The notes: generated by a model from the letters alone, not told the origin. Positions 7,063-12,955 are shown, counted from the stretch's first letter. The stretch is 12,955 bases of DNA from Actinobacteria bacterium UBA7422 (GCA_002469525.1 DKME01000070.1:28710-41664); one strand, 5' to 3'. Translations and numbers: made by a program.

Positions 7063-7503
7063 GTGCAAAGTGCTAGGAGTATCGACTCCCTGGTATTGCG
7101 CAGGGCCGGTTTAGGTACTGCTGTTGCAGGTGGGATTGTTGTGATTGTCTCGGCCATTGTCTCCGGTGGTCTTGCAGCTCTTGGTGCTGCGCTGGGCACG
7201 ATCCTTGTCCTCGCCTTTTTCGCGGTTGGCCAGTTTGCGTTGGGTTCAGTTTTGCGTAATAACCCGCAAATGGCTCTGACCATGGCATTAACCATTTACC
7301 TAGCCAAAATTGGCGTCCTTCTTGTCATTTTAATTCTCTTTGCAGACACAACAGCCTTCAATACCAAGGCTTTTGCTTTAGCAATTCTGGTGTGCACGCT
7401 GGTATGGACCATCCTTGAAGTATGGATATTCGGCACAACAAAGGTGCTGTACGTTGAACCGAACTCAGAAGGCTCCGTTCCTTCGAAAGAAGGTGAGGCA
7501 TGA
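7063..7503 (+). CDS. atpI: ATP synthase protein I-like membrane protein
   Basis: This 146-residue membrane protein is encoded directly before the structural ATP synthase genes. Four hydrophobic segments lie at about 16-34, 36-60, 70-93 and 101-124, and a charged C-terminal tail follows. Position and topology fit the AtpI family. In other bacteria its members are non-essential helpers proposed to assist c-ring assembly or Mg2+ supply; that role is inferred here. The mycobacterial gene at this place is similar in length and position. The GTG start is preceded by GAAGAGG at 7048-7054, eight bases away. Its TGA overlaps the next ATG by four bases, so the two small membrane genes are probably translated together. 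Sequence conservation in this family is poor, so the call rests mainly on context and topology. Confidence 0.75.
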   Translation: MQSARSIDSLVLRRAGLGTAVAGGIVVIVSAIVSGGLAALGAALGTILVLAFFAVGQFALGSVLRNNPQMALTMALTIYLAKIGVLLVILILFADTTAFNTKAFALAILVCTLVWTILEVWIFGTTKVLYVEPNSEGSVPSKEGEA

Positions 7504-7847
7504 CACTCGATTCCAATCAACCCGAAGGGTCACTTGGGGATCCCAAGTGGTACCGTTCGCGCGCAAGATCGATTTCAGGAAATGCACCAGTTCGTGAATT
7601 TGCTGCAATGGACAACACCGCGTGGATAATCTCAAGTCGGCTCATATCCGGCTTGATTTTGTATACGGGGCTTGGATTTGTTCTTTCCTTGTGGCTGGGA
7701 CACAGATCGCTGTTCATGGCTGTGGGCGCATTGGTTGGACTCGGACTCTCGTATTACATGATTTTCAGCGGGCTTGCTCGCGAGAACAAAGCTTTGCAAG
7801 GCAGTGCAAATACACGTGCAGGTTCTAGGCTCGAAGGGGATCATTGA
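7500..7847 (+). CDS. Small two-helix membrane protein, AtpZ/AtpI-like
   Basis: This 115-residue protein has a hydrophilic N-terminal third (1-40) and two transmembrane segments, at about 42-65 and 70-92. The second carries FMAVGALVGLGLSYYMIF, which is rich in small residues. A short polar tail follows. The two-helix hairpin next to an atpI-like gene fits the AtpZ (ATPase gene 1) family, whose members have been linked to ATP synthase assembly or divalent-cation supply. The identification is tentative because no diagnostic residue is visible. The ATG overlaps the atpI-like stop (ATGA), and its own stop overlaps the atpB start by one base (TGATG), so it lies inside a coupled three-gene block. 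The mycobacterial locus, as I know it, has only one small gene here. Confidence 0.7.
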   Translation: MTLDSNQPEGSLGDPKWYRSRARSISGNAPVREFAAMDNTAWIISSRLISGLILYTGLGFVLSLWLGHRSLFMAVGALVGLGLSYYMIFSGLARENKALQGSANTRAGSRLEGDH

Positions 7848-8671
7848 TGGCATTCGGCGTAATCGCGTCCAGTAGCCCCGACTGTCACCTCTTTTCAGGT
7901 TGTGGTTTCCCCGCCCCCGGCGCTGAAATTTTTCAATTCGATGCGATCTTCAGTTTCACAATTGGAAGCTTGTCCTTCAATGTCTCGAAAGTCACCGTAC
8001 TTCTGTTTCTCGCCGTGGTCCTGATCATTGGTTTCTTCGGTTACGCATTTCGCAAGCCAAAGTTGGTTCCACGAGGCGCGCAGAATGTAGGCGAATTGGG
8101 ATACCTCTTCATTCGTGACGGAATTGTCCGGGAGACGATCGGCAAGGGCGGAGACAAGTTCATCCCGTTCCTTTTCTCCTTCTTCTTCCTGGTGTGGATC
8201 TTGAACTTTTGGGGTGTGGTTCCGGGTGCGCAACTACCCGTGACATCTATTTTTGCAATCCCGGTCACATTTGCCATCATCGTGTACGTCACGTGGGTGC
8301 CGCTCGGGATTTACAAGCAAGGCTTTGTGGGATTCTTCAAAAACATTATGTTCCCCCCTGGTGTACCAAAGGTTATGTACATTCTTTTAACACCGATTGA
8401 ACTGATTTCGAATTTCTTGGTGAGGCCCTTTACGCACGCAGTTCGACTATTCGCAAACATGTTTGCGGGTCACTTGCTTCTGGCAACATTCAGTGTCGCT
8501 GCGTTCTACCTGCTGAGCTTCAGTGTCATTGGGATCCTTGGGTCGGCAGCGAGTTTCAGCCTTGCGGTCTTTCTCACAGGATTCGAAGCTTTCATCCAGG
8601 CGCTGCAGGCCTATATCTTTACGTTGCTCGCTGCCGTCTACATTGGCAGTGCGCTGCACGCGGAACACTAG
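7847..8671 (+). CDS. atpB: F1Fo ATP synthase subunit a
   Basis: Subunit a provides the two proton half-channels next to the c-ring in the membrane. The protein has 274 residues from ATG 7847. A TTG at 7844 would add one residue but is unlikely; GAAGGGG at 7833-7839 is spaced for the ATG, and TGATG links it to the previous gene. Several hydrophobic helices follow a polar N-terminus. The conserved helix RPFTHAVRLFANMFAGHLLL (193-212) holds the essential Arg200, equivalent to E. coli Arg210, and His209 sits where E. coli has Glu219. The last helix, FEAFIQALQAYIFTLLAAVYIGSALH (246-271), is typical. The N-terminal 25 residues include two Cys (13 and 19) and a Pro-rich stretch. Confidence 0.96.
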   Translation: MAFGVIASSSPDCHLFSGCGFPAPGAEIFQFDAIFSFTIGSLSFNVSKVTVLLFLAVVLIIGFFGYAFRKPKLVPRGAQNVGELGYLFIRDGIVRETIGKGGDKFIPFLFSFFFLVWILNFWGVVPGAQLPVTSIFAIPVTFAIIVYVTWVPLGIYKQGFVGFFKNIMFPPGVPKVMYILLTPIELISNFLVRPFTHAVRLFANMFAGHLLLATFSVAAFYLLSFSVIGILGSAASFSLAVFLTGFEAFIQALQAYIFTLLAAVYIGSALHAEH

Positions 8672-8726
8672 GAAGAAAGCATTACCTGCAAGTCTTAAAA
8701 CTGAATAAAAAAATTGAAAAGATCAC

Positions 8727-8755
8727 ATCAACTGTGTTGATATAAGTTGATATAA
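8727..8755. repeat. Tandem 10-bp direct repeat with overlapping inverted repeat upstream of atpE
   Basis: GTTGATATAA occurs twice head-to-tail without spacer, at 8736-8745 and 8746-8755. ATCAAC at 8727-8732 is an inverted copy of GTTGAT at 8736-8741, separated by TGT. The repeats sit in an unusually A/T-rich part of the atpB-atpE gap. The one-helical-turn period would suit a protein-binding site. TTGAAA at 8714-8719 and TATAAG at 8741-8746 resemble promoter boxes, but 21 bases apart is too far for a standard sigma-70-type site. Confidence 0.5.
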
Positions 8756-8763
8756 CCAGTAGG

Positions 8764-8779
8764 ACCGGCACCCGCCGGT
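8764..8779 (+). promoter_or_regulatory. GC-rich hairpin in the atpE leader
   Basis: ACCGGC and GCCGGT pair perfectly around a 4-base loop (ACCC), ending eight bases before the AAAAGGA ribosome binding site (8788-8794). An alternative 5-bp hairpin, GCACC/GGTGC (8768-8772 with 8777-8781), excludes the first. There is no T run, so it is not a terminator. Placement just upstream of a gene needing high expression suggests an RNA-stabilising or translation-tuning element; this is inference. Confidence 0.45.
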
Positions 8780-8800
8780 GCGCAATGAAAAGGAAACGAT

Positions 8801-9028
8801 ATGTCGCTTCTCGCGGAACTCACCGGTTCCATTGGCTCAATCGGTTACGGCCTTGCAGCAATTGGCCCAGGTATCGGTATCGGTATCATCTTTGGACAGG
8901 GTGTGCAAGCAATTGCTCGTCAACCAGAGGCTTACGGCATTATTCGCCAGAACATGCTTCTTGGTTTCGCACTCGCCGAAGCACTAGCCTTGATTGGCTT
9001 CGTTGTTCCTTTCGTCTTCGGTACCTGA
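8801..9028 (+). CDS. atpE: F1Fo ATP synthase subunit c (proteolipid)
   Basis: Subunit c forms the rotating ring that carries protons. Its 75 residues form two transmembrane helices joined by the polar loop ARQPE (39-43, with Arg40-Gln41-Pro42). Helix 1 has the small-residue packing motif GPGIGIG (22-28). Helix 2 carries the proton-binding Glu60 in FALAEALALIGFV. Residues of the sodium-type site (Gln in helix 1 and Ser after the Glu) are not seen, so H+ coupling is likely. The ATG has a strong AAAAGGA six bases upstream. The gene stands apart from its neighbours (129 bases before, 49 after) and is flanked by hairpins. Several c copies are needed per enzyme, so separate tuning of its mRNA would make sense. 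Confidence 0.97.
   Translation: MSLLAELTGSIGSIGYGLAAIGPGIGIGIIFGQGVQAIARQPEAYGIIRQNMLLGFALAEALALIGFVVPFVFGT
8870..8887 (+). repeat. Triplicated GGTATC hexamer inside atpE
   Basis: Three perfect copies of GGTATC follow each other in frame and encode three Gly-Ile pairs of the helix 1 glycine motif. Other codons for Gly and Ile would serve equally, so the exact DNA repeat goes beyond what the protein requires. Confidence 0.8.
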
Positions 9029-9050
9029 TTCGCTACTAAGTACGAATTAG
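9025..9050 (+). promoter_or_regulatory. Hairpin spanning the atpE stop codon
   Basis: Bases 9025-9032 pair with 9043-9050 (one G-U pair), and TAC at 9034-9036 pairs with GTA at 9040-9042. C9033 is bulged and the loop is TAA. The result is an 11-bp stem that includes the TGA stop. No T run follows, so it is unlikely to terminate transcription. It could protect the 3' end of an atpE mRNA segment or reduce read-through to atpF; the role is inferred. Confidence 0.5.
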
Positions 9051-9077
9051 CCAACCAAGACAGGGAAAGAGGACTAC

Positions 9078-9626
9078 ATGTTTGAATTAGCCACACTCCT
9101 CGCCGCTGAGGGCGAGGAAATGCCGTCAGTGCTCGCAGTGCCGCTTGATGAATTAATCATCGGCCTGATTGCATTCCTGCTGGTATTTGGCACCTTGGCC
9201 AAGTTTGTGCTCCCCAAAATTAAGGTGACACTTGACGAGCGCGCTAACTTAATTGAGGGCGGATTAGAACGTGCCGGTAAAGCTGAGGAGGAGGCCGCTT
9301 CAGTTCTCTTGGAATACCAAAAGCAACTTGCTGGTGCCCGTGAGGAAGCTTCTGCCATCCGTACCGCTGCACAGGCAGATCGTGCTGCAATCGTGGACGA
9401 GGCACGCAATGAAGCGCGAGTAGCGGCAGCGAGCGTTACGACCGCCGCGGAGGCAGCAATGGCTGCTGAGCGAGCTCAGGCTGTCTCAGCCCTGACCAGA
9501 CAGGTCGGTGAGTTAGCGCTTGACCTAGCGGACAAAGTGGTGGGCGAGGCACTGGCCAACGACGCTCGAGTCTCCTCGACGGTCGATGCGTTTATTGCCG
9601 ACCTTGAAAAGGTGGCATCGAAGTAA
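9078..9626 (+). CDS. atpF: F1Fo ATP synthase subunit b
   Basis: Subunit b is the peripheral stalk anchored by one transmembrane helix. The protein has 182 residues. The membrane helix is at about 24-46 (LDELIIGLIAFLLVFGTLAKF), followed by LPKIKVTLDERANLIEGGLERA, the typical b-subunit junction, and a long Ala/Glu-rich helix to the C-terminus. The ATG at 9078 has AGAGGA at 9068-9073. A second in-frame ATG at 9120 has GAGGG at 9108-9112, but actinobacterial homologues carry the longer N-terminus with its Ala/Glu stretch, so 9078 is preferred. b is not fused to delta, unlike mycobacteria. The stop overlaps the atpH start by one base (TAATG), which supports coupled synthesis of the two stalk subunits. 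Confidence 0.95.
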   Translation: MFELATLLAAEGEEMPSVLAVPLDELIIGLIAFLLVFGTLAKFVLPKIKVTLDERANLIEGGLERAGKAEEEAASVLLEYQKQLAGAREEASAIRTAAQADRAAIVDEARNEARVAAASVTTAAEAAMAAERAQAVSALTRQVGELALDLADKVVGEALANDARVSSTVDAFIADLEKVASK

Positions 9627-10435
9627 TGCTTGGATCAAGTCGGGATGCACTCGCTCTGTGTAGCGGGGTTTTGGATCAGTTGCCAGCCGAAGTTGATCGC
9701 GGCCAATTGGGCACTGAACTATTTGCAATCGCGGCGCTTCTTGACTCGGAGAAGGTTCTGCGTTTAGCGCTAGCAGACTCCGGACAAGGTATCGAGGTTC
9801 GCCAGAATCTTGCCACCCAAGTATTCGGCCCCCGGGTTGGTCCTAACGCCTCAGATTTGCTGGTTACCGTCGTGTCACAGCGATGGTCGGAGGATATGGA
9901 CCTAGTACTTTCGCTGGAAGAACTGGCGGCGCAGGCCGTTCTTGCAGTTGCGCAGGTGGATAACACACTTGACTCAACCGAGGAGGAAATTTTCCTTTTT
10001 GGTCGGGCAGTTGATCAGTCGGCCGAGTTGCAAATGGCTCTCACAAACCCAGCAACCGCGGGAAGCACCAAGGCGGCAATCGTGGAAGACTTATTGCACT
10101 CAACTGCAACGACTGCGACTCGGCAGTTGCTGGAGTATTCGGTTTCTCACCTTCATGGTCGACGGCTGGATGCCGTAATAACTCGCCTTGGTGACCTCGC
10201 GGCTGCTCAGCGCCAGCGTATGGTGGCCCAGGTCAGGGTTGCACGGCCCTTATCTGACTCACAGTCCCAACGCTTGATCGCGGCGCTCACTGCACTCAAA
10301 GGTCGGAATGTTCGACTCAACGTGGAAGTTGACCCGACAGTCTTGGGCGGGGTCTACGTCGTGATAGGCGACGAAGTGATCGACGGAACAATTTCATCAC
10401 GACTAGAAGCGGCTCATCGAGCAATCCTTGGATAG
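9626..10435 (+). CDS. atpH: F1Fo ATP synthase subunit delta (long actinobacterial form)
   Basis: Delta caps the F1 head and ties it to the b stalk. The 269 residues are about 90 longer than E. coli delta (177) and match the long actinobacterial form. The C-terminal part, VRVARPLSDSQSQRLIAAL (203-221) to GGVYVVIGDEVIDGTISSRLEAAHRAIL (241-268), is the conserved delta/OSCP signature. The N-terminal helical domain appears twice. Residues 31-96 align without gaps with 121-186 at an offset of 90, for example Glu31/121, Phe33/123, Asp40/130, Leu45/135, Leu78-Leu79/168-169, Ser84/174 and Asp92/182. The ATG shares a base with the atpF stop. A 117-base gap follows before atpA. Confidence 0.93.
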   Translation: MLGSSRDALALCSGVLDQLPAEVDRGQLGTELFAIAALLDSEKVLRLALADSGQGIEVRQNLATQVFGPRVGPNASDLLVTVVSQRWSEDMDLVLSLEELAAQAVLAVAQVDNTLDSTEEEIFLFGRAVDQSAELQMALTNPATAGSTKAAIVEDLLHSTATTATRQLLEYSVSHLHGRRLDAVITRLGDLAAAQRQRMVAQVRVARPLSDSQSQRLIAALTALKGRNVRLNVEVDPTVLGGVYVVIGDEVIDGTISSRLEAAHRAILG

Positions 10436-10469
10436 AAAGCAAGACTAATAAGCAAGGCAGTAGACCAGC

Positions 10470-10556
10470 GTGACCACAACTGAACATTTTCATCACGACA
10501 GGAACCACAATCAAACCGCCGCATTGCGGCCTGATACAGAGAGCAGGACCCCATGA
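10470..10556 (+). CDS. Possible 28-codon leader peptide overlapping the atpA start
   Basis: A GTG at 10470 opens 28 codons that end in TGA at 10554-10556, overlapping the atpA ATG as ATGA, the same arrangement as the coupled genes upstream. The peptide would begin MTTTEHFHHDRNHN and contains four His in its first 13 residues. Only a weak AAGG (10454-10457) precedes the start, 12 bases away. The atpA ribosome binding site itself is weak (AGGA, four bases from the ATG), so coupling is conceivable. An open frame of this size is not rare by chance. Confidence 0.25.
   Translation: MTTTEHFHHDRNHNQTAALRPDTESRTP
10518..10530 (+). promoter_or_regulatory. Small hairpin in the atpA leader
   Basis: GCCGC and GCGGC pair perfectly around ATT, 22 bases before the atpA start and just before the weak ribosome binding site. 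There is no T run. It could influence initiation at atpA; this is inference from position only. Confidence 0.3.
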
Positions 10557-12187
10557 CGGAGCTGACGATCCGACCGGAAGAAATCCGGGAAGCGATCGAG
10601 CGGAACGTCGCGGCGTACTCGCCGGCAACCGCCCGAGAAGAAGTTGGCCGTGTACTAGAAACCGGCGACGGAATTGCCAGAGTTGAAGGACTTCACTCGG
10701 CAATGACGAACGAACTACTTGAATTCGAAGGAGGCCTGCTGGGAATCGCGCTGAACCTCGATATTCGCGAAATCGGCTGCGTTCTCCTTGGAGACTCATC
10801 CAAGATCGAAGAGGGACAGGCCGTTCGTCGCACCGGTGAAGTTCTCTCCGTCCCAGTCGGTGACGCATTCCTGGGTAGAGTCGTGGACCCATTAGGTAGC
10901 CCAATCGACGGTCTGGGTCCAATCGCCGCTGACGCGCGCCGTGCACTTGAAGTCCAGGCTCCATCAGTCGTCGAGCGCCAGCCGGTGACAGAACCCATGC
11001 TGACCGGCATCAAGGCCATTGACGCTATGACGGCCATTGGTCGAGGCCAGCGCCAGTTGATTATTGGTGACCGCCAGACCGGAAAAACTGCGGTCTGTAT
11101 CGACACAATCATTAACCAAAAAGAGAACTGGTCCTCGGGTGACCCCGACAAACAGGTGCGATGCATTTACGTGGCAATCGGACAGAAGGGCTCCACGATT
11201 GCCTCGGTCAAGGGTGCACTCGAGGAATACGGCGCGATGGAGTACACAACTATCGTCGCGGCGCCCGCATCGGATCCTGCAGGCTTCAAATATCTCGCTC
11301 CTTACACGGGTTCTGCTATTGGTCAGCACTGGATGTATCAGGGTAAGCACGTTCTCATCGTTTTTGACGACCTTTCCAAGCAGGCAGACGCTTACCGCGC
11401 GGTGTCACTTCTGCTCCGTCGCCCACCGGGTCGCGAGGCCTACCCGGGTGACGTTTTTTACTTGCACTCCCGCCTACTTGAGCGTTGTGCCAAGCTTTCC
11501 GCTGAAATGGGCGGTGGCTCGATGACCGGCCTCCCAATCATCGAGACAAAGGCCAATGACGTGTCGGCCTTTATCCCAACCAACGTTATTTCCATCACTG
11601 ACGGGCAGTGTTTCCTTGAGTCTGATCTGTTCAACTCAGGTGTACGCCCTGCTATCAACGTTGGAATCTCCGTTTCCCGTGTCGGTGGAGCGGCACAGCC
11701 CAAGGCCATGAAAAAAGTGGCGGGTCGTTTACGTCTGTCTCTGGCCCAGTTCCGCGAACTTGAGGCGTTCTCAGCGTTTGGGTCCGACCTCGATGCGGCT
11801 TCGAAAGCTCAACTCGAGCGTGGATCTCGTTTGGTTGAACTGCTTAAGCAGCCTCAGTACCAACCCCAAGCGATGGAACGCGAAGTTGTCTCGGTCTGGT
11901 CGGGAACAACAGGACAACTCGACGAAGTGCCCCTCGAGGACATTCGCCGGTTTGATTCAGAATTCTTGGCCTATATGGACCGTTCGGCACCAGCAGTATT
12001 TGATGCGATCCGAACTACTTCAGATCTCTCAGATGACTCCCTCAGCGTCCTCGAGAAATCTATGGGCGAGTTCAAGAAGCAATTCACCACACGCAGTGGC
12101 GATTTGCTCATCAAAGACGAACCTGTGGCTGCATTGGCCGACGAAGAAATCGATCCAACTCAAATCAAGCGAGCTGTTCGAGGCTGA
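10553..12187 (+). CDS. atpA: F1Fo ATP synthase subunit alpha
   Basis: Alpha is the regulatory nucleotide-binding subunit of the F1 hexamer. In its 544 residues the N-terminal beta-barrel contains GRVLETGDGIARVEGL (32-47). Walker A GDRQTGKT is at 172-179, followed by VAIGQKGSTIA (207-217) and the Walker B-like VLIVFDDLSKQADAYR (267-282). PPGREAYPGDVFYLHSRLLER is at 291-311, and the catalytic-site Arg376 (SVSRVGGAAQ) matches the E. coli numbering. After FKKQF (507-511) comes a tail of about 33 residues absent from E. coli alpha. Mycobacterial alpha has a comparable tail known to suppress ATP hydrolysis; here it lacks the lysine-rich end. The ATG is chosen from the family N-terminus MTELTIRPEEIR. 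atpG follows after a single base. Confidence 0.98.
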   Translation: MTELTIRPEEIREAIERNVAAYSPATAREEVGRVLETGDGIARVEGLHSAMTNELLEFEGGLLGIALNLDIREIGCVLLGDSSKIEEGQAVRRTGEVLSVPVGDAFLGRVVDPLGSPIDGLGPIAADARRALEVQAPSVVERQPVTEPMLTGIKAIDAMTAIGRGQRQLIIGDRQTGKTAVCIDTIINQKENWSSGDPDKQVRCIYVAIGQKGSTIASVKGALEEYGAMEYTTIVAAPASDPAGFKYLAPYTGSAIGQHWMYQGKHVLIVFDDLSKQADAYRAVSLLLRRPPGREAYPGDVFYLHSRLLERCAKLSAEMGGGSMTGLPIIETKANDVSAFIPTNVISITDGQCFLESDLFNSGVRPAINVGISVSRVGGAAQPKAMKKVAGRLRLSLAQFRELEAFSAFGSDLDAASKAQLERGSRLVELLKQPQYQPQAMEREVVSVWSGTTGQLDEVPLEDIRRFDSEFLAYMDRSAPAVFDAIRTTSDLSDDSLSVLEKSMGEFKKQFTTRSGDLLIKDEPVAALADEEIDPTQIKRAVRG

Positions 12188-12188
12188 T

Positions 12189-12955
12189 ATGGGCGCCCAA
12201 CTCCGGGTCTACCGGCGTCGAATTCGTTCGGTGCAGGCGACCAAGAAGATTACGAAAGCGATGGAACTCATTGCTTCGGCGCGGATTGTTCGTGCTCAAA
12301 ATCACCTGAATGCGTCGTTGCCGTATTTGACCCAATTGGTTGACGCAGTTTCCGCAGCCGCGAGTCACGCATCGGATGTGTCAAAGCATCCGCTGACCGC
12401 AAAGTCAGTCAACCCAACTCGCGCTGCGGTCTTAGTAATCACGGCGGACCGTGGTTTGGCTGGTGCGTACTCGTCTAATTCAATCAAGGAAGCGGAAGCG
12501 CTCACAAGGAATCTCACTGAAAACGGAATGCAGGTTGTCCCTTATGTTGTTGGCCGCAAGGGTGTGTCCTTTTACAAGTTTCGCAACCGTCCAATGGGCG
12601 CGGAGTACACCGGATTTAGTGATCAGCCGACTTACGCACATGCGAAAGAAATCGGTCAAGAGCTCTTGAAGGCATTCATGACACCCGCCCCTGATGGTGG
12701 AGTAGACGAAATTCATGTCGTTTACACAAACTTCACCAACATGGCAGTTCAAGAGACGCGTGTCCGTAGGGTTCTCCCACTCGAAGTTGTCGACGAAGTT
12801 GTTGAGAGGAATTCTGAGGGTGGAAATGCACAGCCATTCCCACTTTATGAATTCGAACCCAGCCCCGAAGACGTACTAGATGCTCTTTTGCCACGTTACA
12901 TTGATCAAATGGTGTATCTCTCATTGCTCAATTCGGCGGCTTCAGAGCATGCAGC
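12189..12955 (+). CDS. atpG: F1Fo ATP synthase subunit gamma (3' end outside window)
   Basis: Gamma is the central rotor shaft in F1. The frame starts at ATG 12189, one base after the atpA stop, and stays open to the window end, giving 255 codons. The N-terminal helix GAQLRVYRRRIRSVQATKKITKAMELIASARIVRAQ is diagnostic. VLVITADRGLAGAYSSN (about 85-101), VVGRKGVSFY, FSDQPTYAHAKEI and LLPRYIDQMVYLSLLNSAASEHA follow in family order. The loop before VDEIHVVY is short (PAPDGG), whereas mycobacterial gamma, from memory, has a longer acidic insertion there. A weak GAGG at 12180-12183 serves as ribosome binding site. The C-terminal helix lies downstream, presumably followed by atpD and atpC. Confidence 0.97.
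   Translation, partial: MGAQLRVYRRRIRSVQATKKITKAMELIASARIVRAQNHLNASLPYLTQLVDAVSAAASHASDVSKHPLTAKSVNPTRAAVLVITADRGLAGAYSSNSIKEAEALTRNLTENGMQVVPYVVGRKGVSFYKFRNRPMGAEYTGFSDQPTYAHAKEIGQELLKAFMTPAPDGGVDEIHVVYTNFTNMAVQETRVRRVLPLEVVDEVVERNSEGGNAQPFPLYEFEPSPEDVLDALLPRYIDQMVYLSLLNSAASEHA

Noticed and set aside
9120..9626. Internal ATG at 9120 as the atpF start
   Set aside because: It has a possible ribosome binding site, but actinobacterial b subunits carry the longer N-terminus and 9078 also has AGAGGA.
10437..10456. AAGCAAG repeated at 10437 and 10450
   Set aside because: A 7-base repeat within a 117-base gap is likely by chance.
10317..10964. 215-codon open frame on the - strand across the atpH-atpA junction
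   Set aside because: It is antisense to two highly conserved subunits, is rich in Arg and Leu as expected from reverse codons, and has no recognisable domain.
1..12955. Mobile elements, CRISPR arrays, tRNA or rRNA genes, defence or phage systems
   Set aside because: No transposase or integrase motif, regularly spaced repeat array or RNA gene signature was seen; gene order is continuous core synteny.

Overview
The window is a stretch of core actinobacterial housekeeping DNA. All genes are on the + strand, and base composition by eye is near half G+C. The gene order is rho - rpmE - prfA - prmC - Sua5/YrdC-family gene - glyA - wecA (rfe) - atpI-like - small AtpZ-like gene - atpB - atpE - atpF - atpH - atpA - atpG. 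This is the classical order around the F1Fo ATP synthase operon of Actinobacteria (known from Mycobacterium and Streptomyces). An Arg/Asp/Asn-rich N-terminal region in Rho, a long delta subunit and a C-terminally extended alpha subunit point the same way. Subunits b and delta are separate genes, so this is not a mycobacterium. The modest G+C and short intergenic spaces would suit a planktonic or streamlined actinobacterium, but that placement is inference.

Region 1 (1-1823) holds the 3' part of rho, the zinc-binding form of rpmE, and an exceptionally long intrinsic terminator that isolates rpmE from what follows. Region 2 (1824-4471) is a tight cluster for translation termination and tRNA modification. 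It contains release factor 1, the methyltransferase that modifies its GGQ glutamine (a 4-base overlap with prfA), and a YrdC-domain protein whose active-site motifs are strongly altered. Region 3 (4472-6984) contains serine hydroxymethyltransferase, with a potentially structured leader, and a polyprenyl-phosphate sugar-1-phosphate transferase for cell-envelope glycan synthesis. Region 4 (7063 to the end) is the ATP synthase operon: two small membrane proteins, then a, c, b, delta, alpha and the start of gamma. Four junctions overlap or touch (7500, 7847, 9626, 12189). The gaps around atpE and before atpA are longer and carry hairpins and repeats.

I see no mobile element, CRISPR array, phage gene, RNA gene or defence system, and no new multi-gene system. 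The points worth a second look are the degenerate YrdC-family protein, the repeats and hairpins flanking atpE, a direct repeat in the prfA leader, a very long terminator hairpin, a small reading frame whose stop overlaps the atpA start, and an internal duplication in the delta subunit. No stretch over 300 bases lacks a gene; the longest gap is about 150 bases, between rpmE and prfA.
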